NCBI GenBank assembly: GCA_022795855.1
Contig: JAAWHL010000012.1
Location: forward strand, 1-43,274
Direction: 5' to 3'
From: Lawsonibacter sp.
Lineage (GTDB): Bacteria; Bacillota; Clostridia; Oscillospirales; Oscillospiraceae
DNA: 43,274 nt
The notes under the pieces: generated by a model
Database searches by the model: none
Seen by the model: only the letters and a program-made list of their open reading frames with translations
What the model was told of the DNA's origin: nothing
Made by a program: the position numbers and the translations under genes
Part shown: positions 26,046 to 32,515 of the stretch, one piece after another
How positions within the stretch are numbered: the first letter of the stretch is position 1
Layout: every line of letters starts with the position of its first letter

Positions 26046-26621
26046 ATGCGCTGCTCCGAGAGAAACCGGGAAACCAAGGAGACCCGAATCAGCGTGACCC
26101 TCTCCCTGGATGGGGGGGCGGTTGACATCAAAACAGGGATTGGTTTTTTTGACCACATGCTCACTGCTCTGGCCTTCTATGCCGGGTGGGGGCTGGCGCT
26201 GACGGCGGAAGGGGACCTCCATGTGGACGGCCACCACACGGTGGAGGATACCGGCATCGTGCTGGGGCAGGCGCTGCGGGAGGCCGTCGGAGACAAGAAA
26301 GGGATCCGCCGTTTCGGCTCTGCCTTTGTTCCCATGGATGAGGCGCTGTGCTTTACCGCCCTGGACTTCTCCAACCGCCCTTTTCTGGTGTTCGATGCGC
26401 CTATGCCTCAGCCCATGATCGGGGACTATGACGCCTGCCTGACGGTGGAGTTTATGCGGGCCCTGGCGATGAACGCCGGGCTGACCCTGCATCAGAAGTG
26501 CCATTACGGCGCCAACGCCCACCATATCACAGAGGGCCTGTTCAAGTCCCTGGGCCTGGCTCTGAAGGACGCCGCGCGGGTGGAGGGCGCGGCAGTGACC
26601 TCCACCAAGGGCGTGCTGTGA
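26046..26621 (+). CDS. hisB: Imidazoleglycerol-phosphate dehydratase
   Basis: A 191-residue manganese enzyme that dehydrates IGP to imidazole acetol phosphate. It is the stand-alone dehydratase, without the phosphatase half of enteric HisB. Metal motifs are visible: GIGFFDHML, DGHHTVEDTGIVLGQA and HYGANAHHITEGLFK. ATG 26046 is preceded by ggaggggaact; the 17 extra codons in the track overlap the DUF4261 gene. A 117-nt gap with a perfect palindrome follows. Confidence 0.96.
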   Translation: MRCSERNRETKETRISVTLSLDGGAVDIKTGIGFFDHMLTALAFYAGWGLALTAEGDLHVDGHHTVEDTGIVLGQALREAVGDKKGIRRFGSAFVPMDEALCFTALDFSNRPFLVFDAPMPQPMIGDYDACLTVEFMRALAMNAGLTLHQKCHYGANAHHITEGLFKSLGLALKDAARVEGAAVTSTKGVL

Positions 26622-26645
26622 CGGCAGGCTGAAATAAACAGAAGC

Positions 26646-26711
26646 AAAACGAAGCTGTGCGTCAAAAGTTTCTTGTTGATTCTTTTTCTTTCCAAAGAAA
26701 AAGAATCAACA
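26646..26711. repeat. Intact palindromic repeat upstream of hisH
   Basis: aaaacgaagctgtgcgtcaaaagtttct is followed by a perfect 18-bp inverted repeat, TGTTGATTCTTTTTCTTT-CC-AAAGAAAAAGAATCAACA (26674-26711). The same layout recurs before tgt at 32446-32512, and half copies occur at 15301 and 16675. The palindrome ends 27 nt before the hisH ATG. It may act at the DNA or RNA level. Confidence 0.8.
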
Positions 26712-26738
26712 GCCCAAACCCACAAGGAGGGATAAAAC

Positions 26739-27350
26739 ATGCCCGGTAAAATCGCCATTGTGGACTATGGAGTAGGCAATCTGAAAAGTGTGTCCAACGC
26801 CCTGCGGTACATCGGACTGGAGAGCGTGATTACCGCCGACCAAGGGGAGCTGGAGCGGGCCGGAGGGGTGATTCTGCCGGGGGTGGGGGCCTTCCCGGAC
26901 GCGGCGGACAGGCTGCGTCAAAGCGGGCTGGACCGGGCGGTGCTGGAGCAGGGGCAAAAAAAGCCTGTGCTGGGCATCTGCCTAGGGATGCAGCTGCTGC
27001 TGGAGCGGGGAGAGGAGGTCCGGCCCTGCGCCGGTCTGGGCGCGGTGCGGGGGACCTGCCGCCGCATTCCGACAGCTCGGAAGCTGCCCCACATCGGCTG
27101 GAACAGCCTGACCTTCCCCAACGAATCCCCGCTGTTCCGGGGGCTGGAGGAGGGGGAATATGTCTACTTTGTCCATACCTTTTCCGCTCAGGACACCGGC
27201 CCGGAGCATGTGATAGCCGAGACGGACTATGGCGTAGGAATTGCCGCCGCCGTGCAGTGCGGAAACTTTTTCGGCTGTCAGTTCCACCCGGAGAAAAGCG
27301 GCGAGACGGGTCTGCGGATTTTAAGAAATTTTGGGGAGTTGAGCCGATGA
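26739..27350 (+). CDS. hisH: Imidazole glycerol phosphate synthase, glutaminase subunit
   Basis: A 203-residue class I glutamine amidotransferase that feeds ammonia to HisF. It starts IAIVDYGVGNLKSV, has the nucleophile Cys in GICLGMQLL near residue 80, and the His/Glu pair in CQFHPEKSG near 181. ATG 26739 follows acaaggaggg. It overlaps hisA by 4 nt (atga). Confidence 0.97.
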   Translation: MPGKIAIVDYGVGNLKSVSNALRYIGLESVITADQGELERAGGVILPGVGAFPDAADRLRQSGLDRAVLEQGQKKPVLGICLGMQLLLERGEEVRPCAGLGAVRGTCRRIPTARKLPHIGWNSLTFPNESPLFRGLEEGEYVYFVHTFSAQDTGPEHVIAETDYGVGIAAAVQCGNFFGCQFHPEKSGETGLRILRNFGELSR

Positions 27351-28069
27351 TTATTCTGCCTGCCATCGACCTGAAGGACGGACAAGTGGTTCGCCTTTAT
27401 AAAGGGGAGTTTGATACAGTCCACCAGGTGGCCCAAGACCCGCTGGAGACGGCCCGGGCCTTCTATGACGCGGGTGCGCGGCATATCCATATGGTGGACC
27501 TGGACGGCGCGCGGGACGGCGTCCGGAAAAACGGGGAGATTGTCCGCCAAGTGGTTCGGGAGTCCGGGCTGGAGGTGGAGCTGGGGGGCGGAATTCGCAC
27601 CTTGGCCGACCTGGAGGCGGTGTTCGGCCTGGGCGTCCGGCGGGCGGTAATCGGCTCTGCCGCAGTAACCTGTCCCGAGCTGGTCCGCCAGGCGGCGGAA
27701 CGCTGGGGCGAGCGGGTGGCTGTGGGCATTGACGCGAAAAACGGCCGGGTGAAAACCGCCGGCTGGCGGGAGGACTCCGGCATGGATTACCTGGAGCTGG
27801 CCCGGCGCATGGAGGGATATGGGGTAAAGGTAATTATCTTTACAGATATTGACACCGACGGCACCCTCCAGGGACCGGCCTTCTCCCGGCTGGAGGCGCT
27901 CCAAAAAGCGGTTTCCTGCGGGATAGTGGCCTCCGGAGGGGTATCCAGCCACGAGGATCTGAGGCGGCTGTCCGCTATGGGCCTCCGCGGGGCCATTGTG
28001 GGCAAGGCCTATTACGCCGGGACGGTAGATCTGGCCCGGGCAGTGAGGGAGGCGGGGGCGCAGTGTTAG
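27347..28069 (+). CDS. hisA: ProFAR isomerase
   Basis: A 240-residue TIM-barrel enzyme that isomerises ProFAR to PRFAR. Seen: [17 protein letters not shown] with catalytic Asp8, [31 protein letters not shown] with the second catalytic Asp, and [11 protein letters not shown] 27347 overlaps the hisH stop; the longer track ORF (27257) is hisH in another frame. It overlaps hisF by 7 nt. Confidence 0.97.
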   Translation: MIILPAIDLKDGQVVRLYKGEFDTVHQVAQDPLETARAFYDAGARHIHMVDLDGARDGVRKNGEIVRQVVRESGLEVELGGGIRTLADLEAVFGLGVRRAVIGSAAVTCPELVRQAAERWGERVAVGIDAKNGRVKTAGWREDSGMDYLELARRMEGYGVKVIIFTDIDTDGTLQGPAFSRLEALQKAVSCGIVASGGVSSHEDLRRLSAMGLRGAIVGKAYYAGTVDLARAVREAGAQC

Positions 28070-28818
28070 CCAAACGCATCATCCCCTGTCTGGACGTGCG
28101 GGACGGCCGGGTGGTAAAAGGGGTCAATTTCGTGAACATCCGGGATGCGGGCGACCCGGTGGAGATGGCCAGGTTTTATTCCGAGCAGGGGGCGGACGAG
28201 ATTGTCTTTCTGGACATCACCGCCACCAGTGACGGCCGGGATACGGTGGCCGGCGTGGTGGAACGCACCGCCGCGCAGGTCTTTGTCCCCCTGACTGTGG
28301 GAGGCGGCATCCGCACTCTGGAGGATTTTCAGCGCCTGCTGCGCTCCGGGGCGGACAAAATCTCCGTCAATTCAGCGGCTGTAAAGGATAAAACCTTGAT
28401 ATCCCGTGCGGCGGAGCGCTTCGGTTCCCAGTGCGTGGTGCTGGCCATTGACGCCCGCCGCCGCCCGGGCGGCGGCTTTGAGGTGGTCACCGCCGGAGGG
28501 CGGACCCCCACCGGGCTGGATGCGATCGAGTGGGCCAGGGAGGGGGAGCGGCTGGGCGCCGGAGAAATCCTGCTGACCTCCATGGACGCCGACGGAACCA
28601 AGGAGGGATTTGACCTGGAAATGACCCGGGCGGTCACTCAGGCGGTGTCCATTCCCGTGATTGCCTCGGGCGGATGCGGCAGCCTGGCCCATTTTGCCCA
28701 GGTGTTTCAAGAGACGGACTGCGACGCGGCCCTGGCCGCCTCGCTGTTCCACTTTGGCGAGCTGACGGTGCCCCAGGTGAAGCAGTACCTGGCCGGACAG
28801 AACATCCCGGTGCGGTGA
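28063..28818 (+). CDS. hisF: Imidazole glycerol phosphate synthase, cyclase subunit
   Basis: A 251-residue TIM barrel that, with HisH, makes IGP and AICAR. Motifs: [18 protein letters not shown] with catalytic Asp, [32 protein letters not shown] and VIASGGCGS. The start is GTG 28063 inside the hisA end. Typical length. Confidence 0.97.
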   Translation: MLAKRIIPCLDVRDGRVVKGVNFVNIRDAGDPVEMARFYSEQGADEIVFLDITATSDGRDTVAGVVERTAAQVFVPLTVGGGIRTLEDFQRLLRSGADKISVNSAAVKDKTLISRAAERFGSQCVVLAIDARRRPGGGFEVVTAGGRTPTGLDAIEWAREGERLGAGEILLTSMDADGTKEGFDLEMTRAVTQAVSIPVIASGGCGSLAHFAQVFQETDCDAALAASLFHFGELTVPQVKQYLAGQNIPVR

Positions 28819-28821
28819 GAG

Positions 28822-28992
28822 ATGCTGGAGACGCTGCTGGAGCTTGCCCTGGAAGTGGGCGGAGAGGCCGCGGAGCTTCTGGCGGGCTGGCTGCTGAAGA
28901 AGAAAAAACAGGAGCGCCGCAGGCCGAAGAACCTCCGGGGCCCGGCGGAGCCCTGGGAGCGGGGGCGGGAAAAGCCGCCCTGGGAGGGATAA
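28822..28992 (+). CDS. Small basic protein between hisF and hisI (56 aa)
   Basis: Too short for the ORF track. ATG 28822 lies 4 nt after the hisF stop and the TAA ends 4 nt before the hisI start, so the frame fills the gap exactly. The first half is a hydrophobic/acidic helix (METLLELALEVGG-like), then AGWLLKKKKQERRRP and a Pro/Arg/Trp-rich basic end. The N-terminal half could be amphipathic and membrane-touching. The start has only a weak binding site (gtgagag), so coupling to hisF translation is likely. I know no family; chance remains possible, but the fit between neighbours favours a real gene. Confidence 0.5.
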   Translation: MLETLLELALEVGGEAAELLAGWLLKKKKQERRRPKNLRGPAEPWERGREKPPWEG

Positions 28993-28995
28993 AAG

Positions 28996-29316
28996 ATGTT
29001 TGATTTGGAGCTGCTGTTTCAAAAGTCGGACCTGATTCCGGTGGTGATCCAGCACGCGGAGACGCGGGATGTTTTGATGCTGGGCTTTACCAACCGGCGG
29101 GCGGTGGAGCTGTCCCTGGAGACAAAAACCGCCTGGTTCTGGAGCCGAAGCCGGCAGGAGCTGTGGAACAAGGGGGAGACCAGCGGGAATTTTCTCCATA
29201 TAAAGGAAATTTTTACCGACTGCGATACCGATACGCTGCTCTACCTCTGCGTTCCCGACGGGCCCGTCTGCCACACCGGAGCTGACAGTTGCTTTTTTCG
29301 GCGAATTGAGTTATAA
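28996..29316 (+). CDS. hisI: Phosphoribosyl-AMP cyclohydrolase
   Basis: A 106-residue zinc enzyme that opens the adenine ring of PR-AMP. The family blocks are present: MLGFTNRRAVELSLET, AWFWSRSRQELWNKGETSGN, and the metal-site region DCDTDTLLYLC with CHTGADSCFF, which holds the conserved Cys residues. It is separate from hisE, which lies 61 nt downstream. ATG 28996 has ggagggataaaag upstream. Confidence 0.95.
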   Translation: MFDLELLFQKSDLIPVVIQHAETRDVLMLGFTNRRAVELSLETKTAWFWSRSRQELWNKGETSGNFLHIKEIFTDCDTDTLLYLCVPDGPVCHTGADSCFFRRIEL

Positions 29317-29377
29317 TAGGGGAAGAAACGGTCGAGATTGCAAACAGAGGCAAAATTTGAAAAATGAGGCGTGAGAC

Positions 29378-29704
29378 ATGAGCGATACCCTGGAACGGCT
29401 GTATCAGGTGGTCCGGGACCGGCAGGAGCACCCCCAGGAGGGATCCTATACCTGCTATCTTTTTGACAAGGGCCTGGACAAAATCTTAAAAAAGGTGGGG
29501 GAGGAGTGCGCGGAAACCATCATTGCCGCTAAAAACGGCACCCAGGAGGAGACGGTGGGGGAGATATCCGACCTGCTGTACCACCTGACCGTGATGATGG
29601 CCGCGCAGGACATCCCGCTGCGGGCGGTATTGGAGGAGCTGGACCGCCGCAGCGCCAAAATCGGCAACCTGAAGCAGTTCCATGTCAGCGATCATGAAAC
29701 CTGA
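29378..29704 (+). CDS. hisE: Phosphoribosyl-ATP pyrophosphatase
   Basis: A 108-residue MazG-fold enzyme that hydrolyses PR-ATP to PR-AMP, second step of the pathway. Motifs: KKVGEECAETIIAAKN with the metal-binding Glu residues and EISDLLYHLTVMM. ATG 29378 is preceded by atgaggcgtgagac. It is the last his gene of the operon. Confidence 0.95.
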   Translation: MSDTLERLYQVVRDRQEHPQEGSYTCYLFDKGLDKILKKVGEECAETIIAAKNGTQEETVGEISDLLYHLTVMMAAQDIPLRAVLEELDRRSAKIGNLKQFHVSDHET

Positions 29705-29732
29705 CCGCAATTTTTGAAAGGAGCGATTTCCC

Positions 29733-30455
29733 ATGAGTTTTGATCCCTATGAGCTTGACCGCAGCTACACCCCCGCCGGACAGGTGGAGACCATCGGCCA
29801 GTACACAGCCAAAACCTTCCTGTGGATGGTTCTGGGCCTGCTGGTGACCTTCGGAATTGCCGTTGTATGCTGGGCCACCAACGCCACGCTGTACGCCCTG
29901 GTCTATATTCCCTACTGCCACCTGATTGTTCTGATTGCCACCTTGGTTCTGTCCGTCACCATGTCGGCCCGCATTGAGAAAATGGCGGTAGCCACGGCGC
30001 GGATTATGTTCCTCACCTTTTCCGCCCTGTTTGGCTTTACGATGTCAATCTACCTGTATATTTTCGAGTTTGGCAGCCTGATTTTTGTCTTCCTGGCTAC
30101 TGCCGTCTATTTCGGCGCTCTGGCCGCCTACGGCTACCTGACCAAGGCTGACCTGAGCAATCTGCGTCCCATTTTGTTCTCCGGCCTGCTCTTCCTGATC
30201 CTCTTTGGGGTTATCAGCATGTTTATCCCCGGCCTTCAGATGCTGGACCGGATTGCCTGCATCATCGGTATCGCCATTTTCCTGGGCTATACCGCCTATG
30301 ACACCCAGAGAATCAAGGCTTACTACAGCTATTACGCCGGTTACCCCGACATGCTGGAGAAGGCCTCGGTTTTCTCCGCGCTGCAGCTGTATCTGGACTT
30401 CATCAACCTGTTCCTGTATCTGCTGCGTTTCCTGGGCAAGGCGAGGAGAAACTGA
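29733..30455 (+). CDS. Bax inhibitor-1 family membrane protein
   Basis: A 240-residue protein with seven hydrophobic segments, matching the BI-1/YccA/YetJ family. The ending with the acidic residues expected in the last helices is visible (GYTAYDTQRIKAYY, then LDFINLFLYLLRFLG). Bacterial members such as YetJ are pH-sensitive calcium leak channels; the role here is inferred from family only. ATG 29733 has gaaaggagcg upstream. It follows hisE by 28 nt and precedes a strong terminator, so it ends the his transcript. Confidence 0.92.
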   Translation: MSFDPYELDRSYTPAGQVETIGQYTAKTFLWMVLGLLVTFGIAVVCWATNATLYALVYIPYCHLIVLIATLVLSVTMSARIEKMAVATARIMFLTFSALFGFTMSIYLYIFEFGSLIFVFLATAVYFGALAAYGYLTKADLSNLRPILFSGLLFLILFGVISMFIPGLQMLDRIACIIGIAIFLGYTAYDTQRIKAYYSYYAGYPDMLEKASVFSALQLYLDFINLFLYLLRFLGKARRN

Positions 30456-30481
30456 GGCGTCCGCCCGCAGAAGTCCGCTGT

Positions 30482-30515
30482 AAAAATCGCTCCGCCGCCG
30501 GCGGAGCGATTTTTT
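30482..30515. terminator. Strong bidirectional intrinsic terminator
   Basis: AAAAATCGCTCCGCC-GCC-GGCGGAGCGATTTTT: a perfect 15-bp inverted repeat with A-run and U-run, working on either strand. It ends the his/Bax-inhibitor transcript on plus and could end the sigma-factor operon on minus. Confidence 0.93.
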
Positions 30516-30517
30516 AG

Positions 30518-30672
30518 AGCCTGTTTAAGTTCTCAAAGTATACCGGATGGCAGGGGATTTTCCGCAGGACAGGGCAGATCTTCGCAGGAATCCTTGTGGA
30601 TTCCAAGAAAATTTCACGCGGAATGGCGGCAAAAGGACTGCCAGCCGGTGTGCGAGCGATGTTAAACAGGCT
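30518..30672 (+). mobile_element. MITE-like element, copy 1 (155 bp)
   Basis: The ends are perfect 11-bp inverted repeats: AGCCTGTTTAA at 30518-30528 and TTAAACAGGCT at 30662-30672. There is no coding capacity. An inner hairpin GGAATCC/GGATTCC lies near the middle. A second copy of similar length and inner sequence lies inverted at 41445-41602 (shared blocks include atggcggcaaaa, gccagccggtg, cagggcagat). It sits between a terminator and the stop codon of the minus-strand DUF4179 gene, with its right end 1 nt from that stop. No transposase with matching ends is in the window. Confidence 0.8.
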
Positions 30673-30673
30673 T

Positions 30674-31654
30674 TTACATGACTGGAATCGTAACGTCGCA
30701 AATGGTGACAGAGACCACCTCATCCGGAGAGATCAGCTGCTGCGCGGAGCTGTCCCCCATGAAATAACCCTGCCAGGAGAACGATACCTTGCTTCCGGAT
30801 CCGTGGAAGTGGAGGCTGCTGTTTCCAAAAGAAACCCGGGAGCCGTCGGTAAGGGTGGCATAGGCGGAATATTGGCGGTCATCCGGCCCCTCCCCGCAGC
30901 CCGGGGAGGTGGTCCCTGTGAGATGAAACCCCAGATAGGAGAGAGAAAGGGCGCTTATGGTGTACGAATGCCCCTGCTGATCCGAAAAGACCGACCCATT
31001 TGCGCGGAGCGCCCGGGAGCTGTCCGGATAGCGGCAGGTGAAGGAGAGTTCCCAGGGGCCCTCCGCCAGAGGGGTGTACTCATATTTCCCCTCTCCCACC
31101 TCTCTGTACTGGACCAGCTCAGAGAAGGAGAGCTTCAGGGTGTGGGGAAGGGTCGGCCCCTGGGAACACTCCTGATAGTACCGGGTCTGGTTGTCAGTGG
31201 GGTCGTCGTCCGCCGGCCAGTAGTATCCGCTGCCGCTGCCCCGGAGGTTGTCCCGGATTCCTTCAAAGAAGCACAGCTCGGGGAGGGACTGTCCGTCCTC
31301 CCGGGTGATGGTGTAGGCGATGACAAAATTGTGCCGGTCCCCCAGAATGGCCTCGGCGGTCAGGGTGTAGCCGTCCGCCGAGACGGAGGCCCCTACCGGG
31401 CGGCCGATATCCCCCAGCAGCTGGGTGCGGGTGCTGCCAAAGGCGGGGGCCAGGAGATTGGTGACTGCGGCGCTGTTCACCTCGGCGCTGACACCGGTGG
31501 TCAGAAGGGCGGCGGCGGCCGCAGCGGCCAGCGCCGGACGGAAAGTGCGCCGCCGGGGCTTGGGGAGCTCGCTGAGGGAGGCAAGAGCCCTGTCAACGGC
31601 CCGCCGCGGGGCTTTTCCCGCAAAGGCGGCGCGGTAGCGTTCCTGTGTCGTCAT
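30674..31654 (-). CDS. DUF4179-type membrane partner of ECF sigma factor (anti-sigma candidate)
   Basis: A 326-residue protein: a short cytoplasmic N-terminus (about 36 residues, MTTQERYRAAFAGK), one membrane segment (Ala-rich, about 37-56), then a large external, strand-rich domain with DUF4179-like sequence (LTAEAILGDRHNFVIAYTI, GPWELSFTCRYP). Such proteins are encoded after ECF-type sigma factors and are believed to hold them at the membrane until a signal arrives. ATG 31654 has gcggaggaat before it, inside the end of the sigma gene; the longer track ORF runs through the sigma gene. The stop touches the MITE. Confidence 0.82.
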   Translation of the reverse strand: MTTQERYRAAFAGKAPRRAVDRALASLSELPKPRRRTFRPALAAAAAAALLTTGVSAEVNSAAVTNLLAPAFGSTRTQLLGDIGRPVGASVSADGYTLTAEAILGDRHNFVIAYTITREDGQSLPELCFFEGIRDNLRGSGSGYYWPADDDPTDNQTRYYQECSQGPTLPHTLKLSFSELVQYREVGEGKYEYTPLAEGPWELSFTCRYPDSSRALRANGSVFSDQQGHSYTISALSLSYLGFHLTGTTSPGCGEGPDDRQYSAYATLTDGSRVSFGNSSLHFHGSGSKVSFSWQGYFMGDSSAQQLISPDEVVSVTICDVTIPVM

Positions 31655-31656
31655 GT

Positions 31657-32127
31657 TTATTCCTCCGCTAATAAATCTTTCAGCCTGATCCGCGCCCGGC
31701 GCAGCCAGGTGCGGACGGTGGGTTCTTTGGCGCCCAGGAGAGCGGCTGTCTCGGCGGTGGAGTACCCCTCGTAGTAGTACAAATCTACAGCCCGCCGCCA
31801 CTTCCGGGGCAGAGCGGCCACGGCAGCCCGCAGAGCGATGTGCTCCGGCGCTTGGGAAACACAGCAGTCCTCCGCTTCCTCCAGCGGCAGGGCGGCGCGG
31901 CGCAGAAGGGTGCGGCGGTGGTTCTTCCCCTTGTTCAGAGTTACCCGGATCAGCCAGCGCTTTTCGTGCTCTCTGCTCTCAAAGGAGAGGGGAGAGAGAA
32001 ACAGCGCCAGCAGAACCTCCTGCAAAATATCCTCCGCGTCCGGGGGAGAGCCGGTGTCGTTCAAGGCGATGCGGTAGATCATATCGGCATACTGCGCCGC
32101 TTTTTCTTCCAGCTCCCAGGTCTCCAT
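31657..32127 (-). CDS. ECF-type sigma-70 family RNA polymerase sigma factor
   Basis: A 156-residue sigma factor with region 2 (about 10-80: YADMIYRIALN, DAEDILQEVLLALF, KRWLIRVTLNKGKNHRR) and region 4 (about 105-155: LPRKWRRAVDLYYYEGYS, TAALLGAKEPTVRTWLRRAR, the helix-turn-helix). Region 3 is absent, as in ECF factors. ATG 32127 follows aaaggagcgggcg. It directly precedes the DUF4179 membrane protein (2-nt gap), the usual sigma/anti-sigma pair. An ECF-like promoter lies upstream, suggesting self-activation. RseP in this window could process the partner, but this is speculation. Confidence 0.92.
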   Translation of the reverse strand: METWELEEKAAQYADMIYRIALNDTGSPPDAEDILQEVLLALFLSPLSFESREHEKRWLIRVTLNKGKNHRRTLLRRAALPLEEAEDCCVSQAPEHIALRAAVAALPRKWRRAVDLYYYEGYSTAETAALLGAKEPTVRTWLRRARIRLKDLLAEE

Positions 32128-32163
32128 GACGCCCGCTCCTTTCTGAAAGGTCCTTTCACTTAA

Positions 32164-32193
32164 TAATACACCGCGCCGGGGGCCAATGTTTCA
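32164..32193 (-). promoter_or_regulatory. ECF-type promoter of the sigma operon
   Basis: On the minus strand TGAAAC, a 17-nt spacer and TGTATTA, ending about 37 nt before the sigma ATG. TGAAAC is the classic -35 of ECF factors such as SigW; the -10 differs from CGTA. Fits autoregulation. Confidence 0.5.
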
Positions 32194-32220
32194 GACAGAA
32201 AAAATAATTGCCGCAAAAAT

Positions 32221-32250
32221 TTGACAGCCAGCCGGGGGTTGGGGTAGAAT
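32221..32250 (+). promoter_or_regulatory. Sigma-A promoter of a short transcript upstream of tgt
   Basis: TTGACA, an 18-nt spacer and TAGAAT. It is divergent from the sigma-factor promoter (their -35 boxes are 27 nt apart). The expected start is near 32257, about 75 nt before an intrinsic terminator. Confidence 0.65.
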
Positions 32251-32256
32251 TGGGGT

Positions 32257-32331
32257 GAGGTGACTGCTGTGGAGCGGATCGAGCCGGCCAATATTGGGCC
32301 GGAACGGAAAGCGCAGCTGAGCGCTTTTTAA
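32257..32331 (+). ncRNA. Candidate small RNA or attenuated tgt leader
   Basis: Bounded by the promoter at 32221 and a terminator ending near 32329. It can form CCGGCC-AATATT-GGGCCGG and then the terminator stem. It also holds a tiny frame (GTG 32260 or 32269 to TAA 32329, at most 23 codons, VERIEPANIGPERKAQLSAF) whose stop lies in the terminator U-run, so a leader peptide is conceivable. No known riboswitch was recognised. Confidence 0.4.
32308..32329 (+). terminator. Intrinsic terminator in the tgt upstream region
   Basis: AAAGCGC-AGCTGA-GCGCTTT followed by TT: a 7-bp stem with a run of five T. It would end transcripts from the promoter at 32221 before tgt. Confidence 0.6.
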
Positions 32332-32445
32332 CAGCCTGTAAGAGGGGCCGCTGCCTGTATTTACAACCTCGAACGCGCATCTGGCCGGCCCTTTTCCCGC
32401 CAGACTGCGGTCCATTTTTCAAACGAGGCCTGATATTCCTGGTGC

Positions 32446-32512
32446 AAAACGAAGTTTTGTGTCAAAAGTTTCTTTTTGATCCTTTTTCTTTTCAAAGAAA
32501 TAAGGATGAACA
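32446..32512. repeat. Palindromic repeat upstream of tgt (diverged copy)
   Basis: aaaacgaagttttgtgtcaaaagtttct, then TTTTTGATCCTTTTTCTTT and AAAGAAATAAGGATGAACA, an imperfect palindrome with the same spacing as the copy before hisH (26646-26711). It ends 3 nt before the tgt ATG and its right arm supplies the taagga binding site. Confidence 0.75.
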
Positions 32513-32515
32513 ACC

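Noticed and set aside
30596-31774. 392-aa plus-strand ORF across the MITE and DUF4179 gene
   Set aside because: Antisense to a sigma/anti-sigma pair, begins inside the MITE, no family resemblance.
32251-32515. preQ1 riboswitch before tgt
   Set aside because: No preQ1-I pattern (C-rich loop with an A-rich tail) or preQ1-II fold could be found by eye; the terminator hairpin there is simple.
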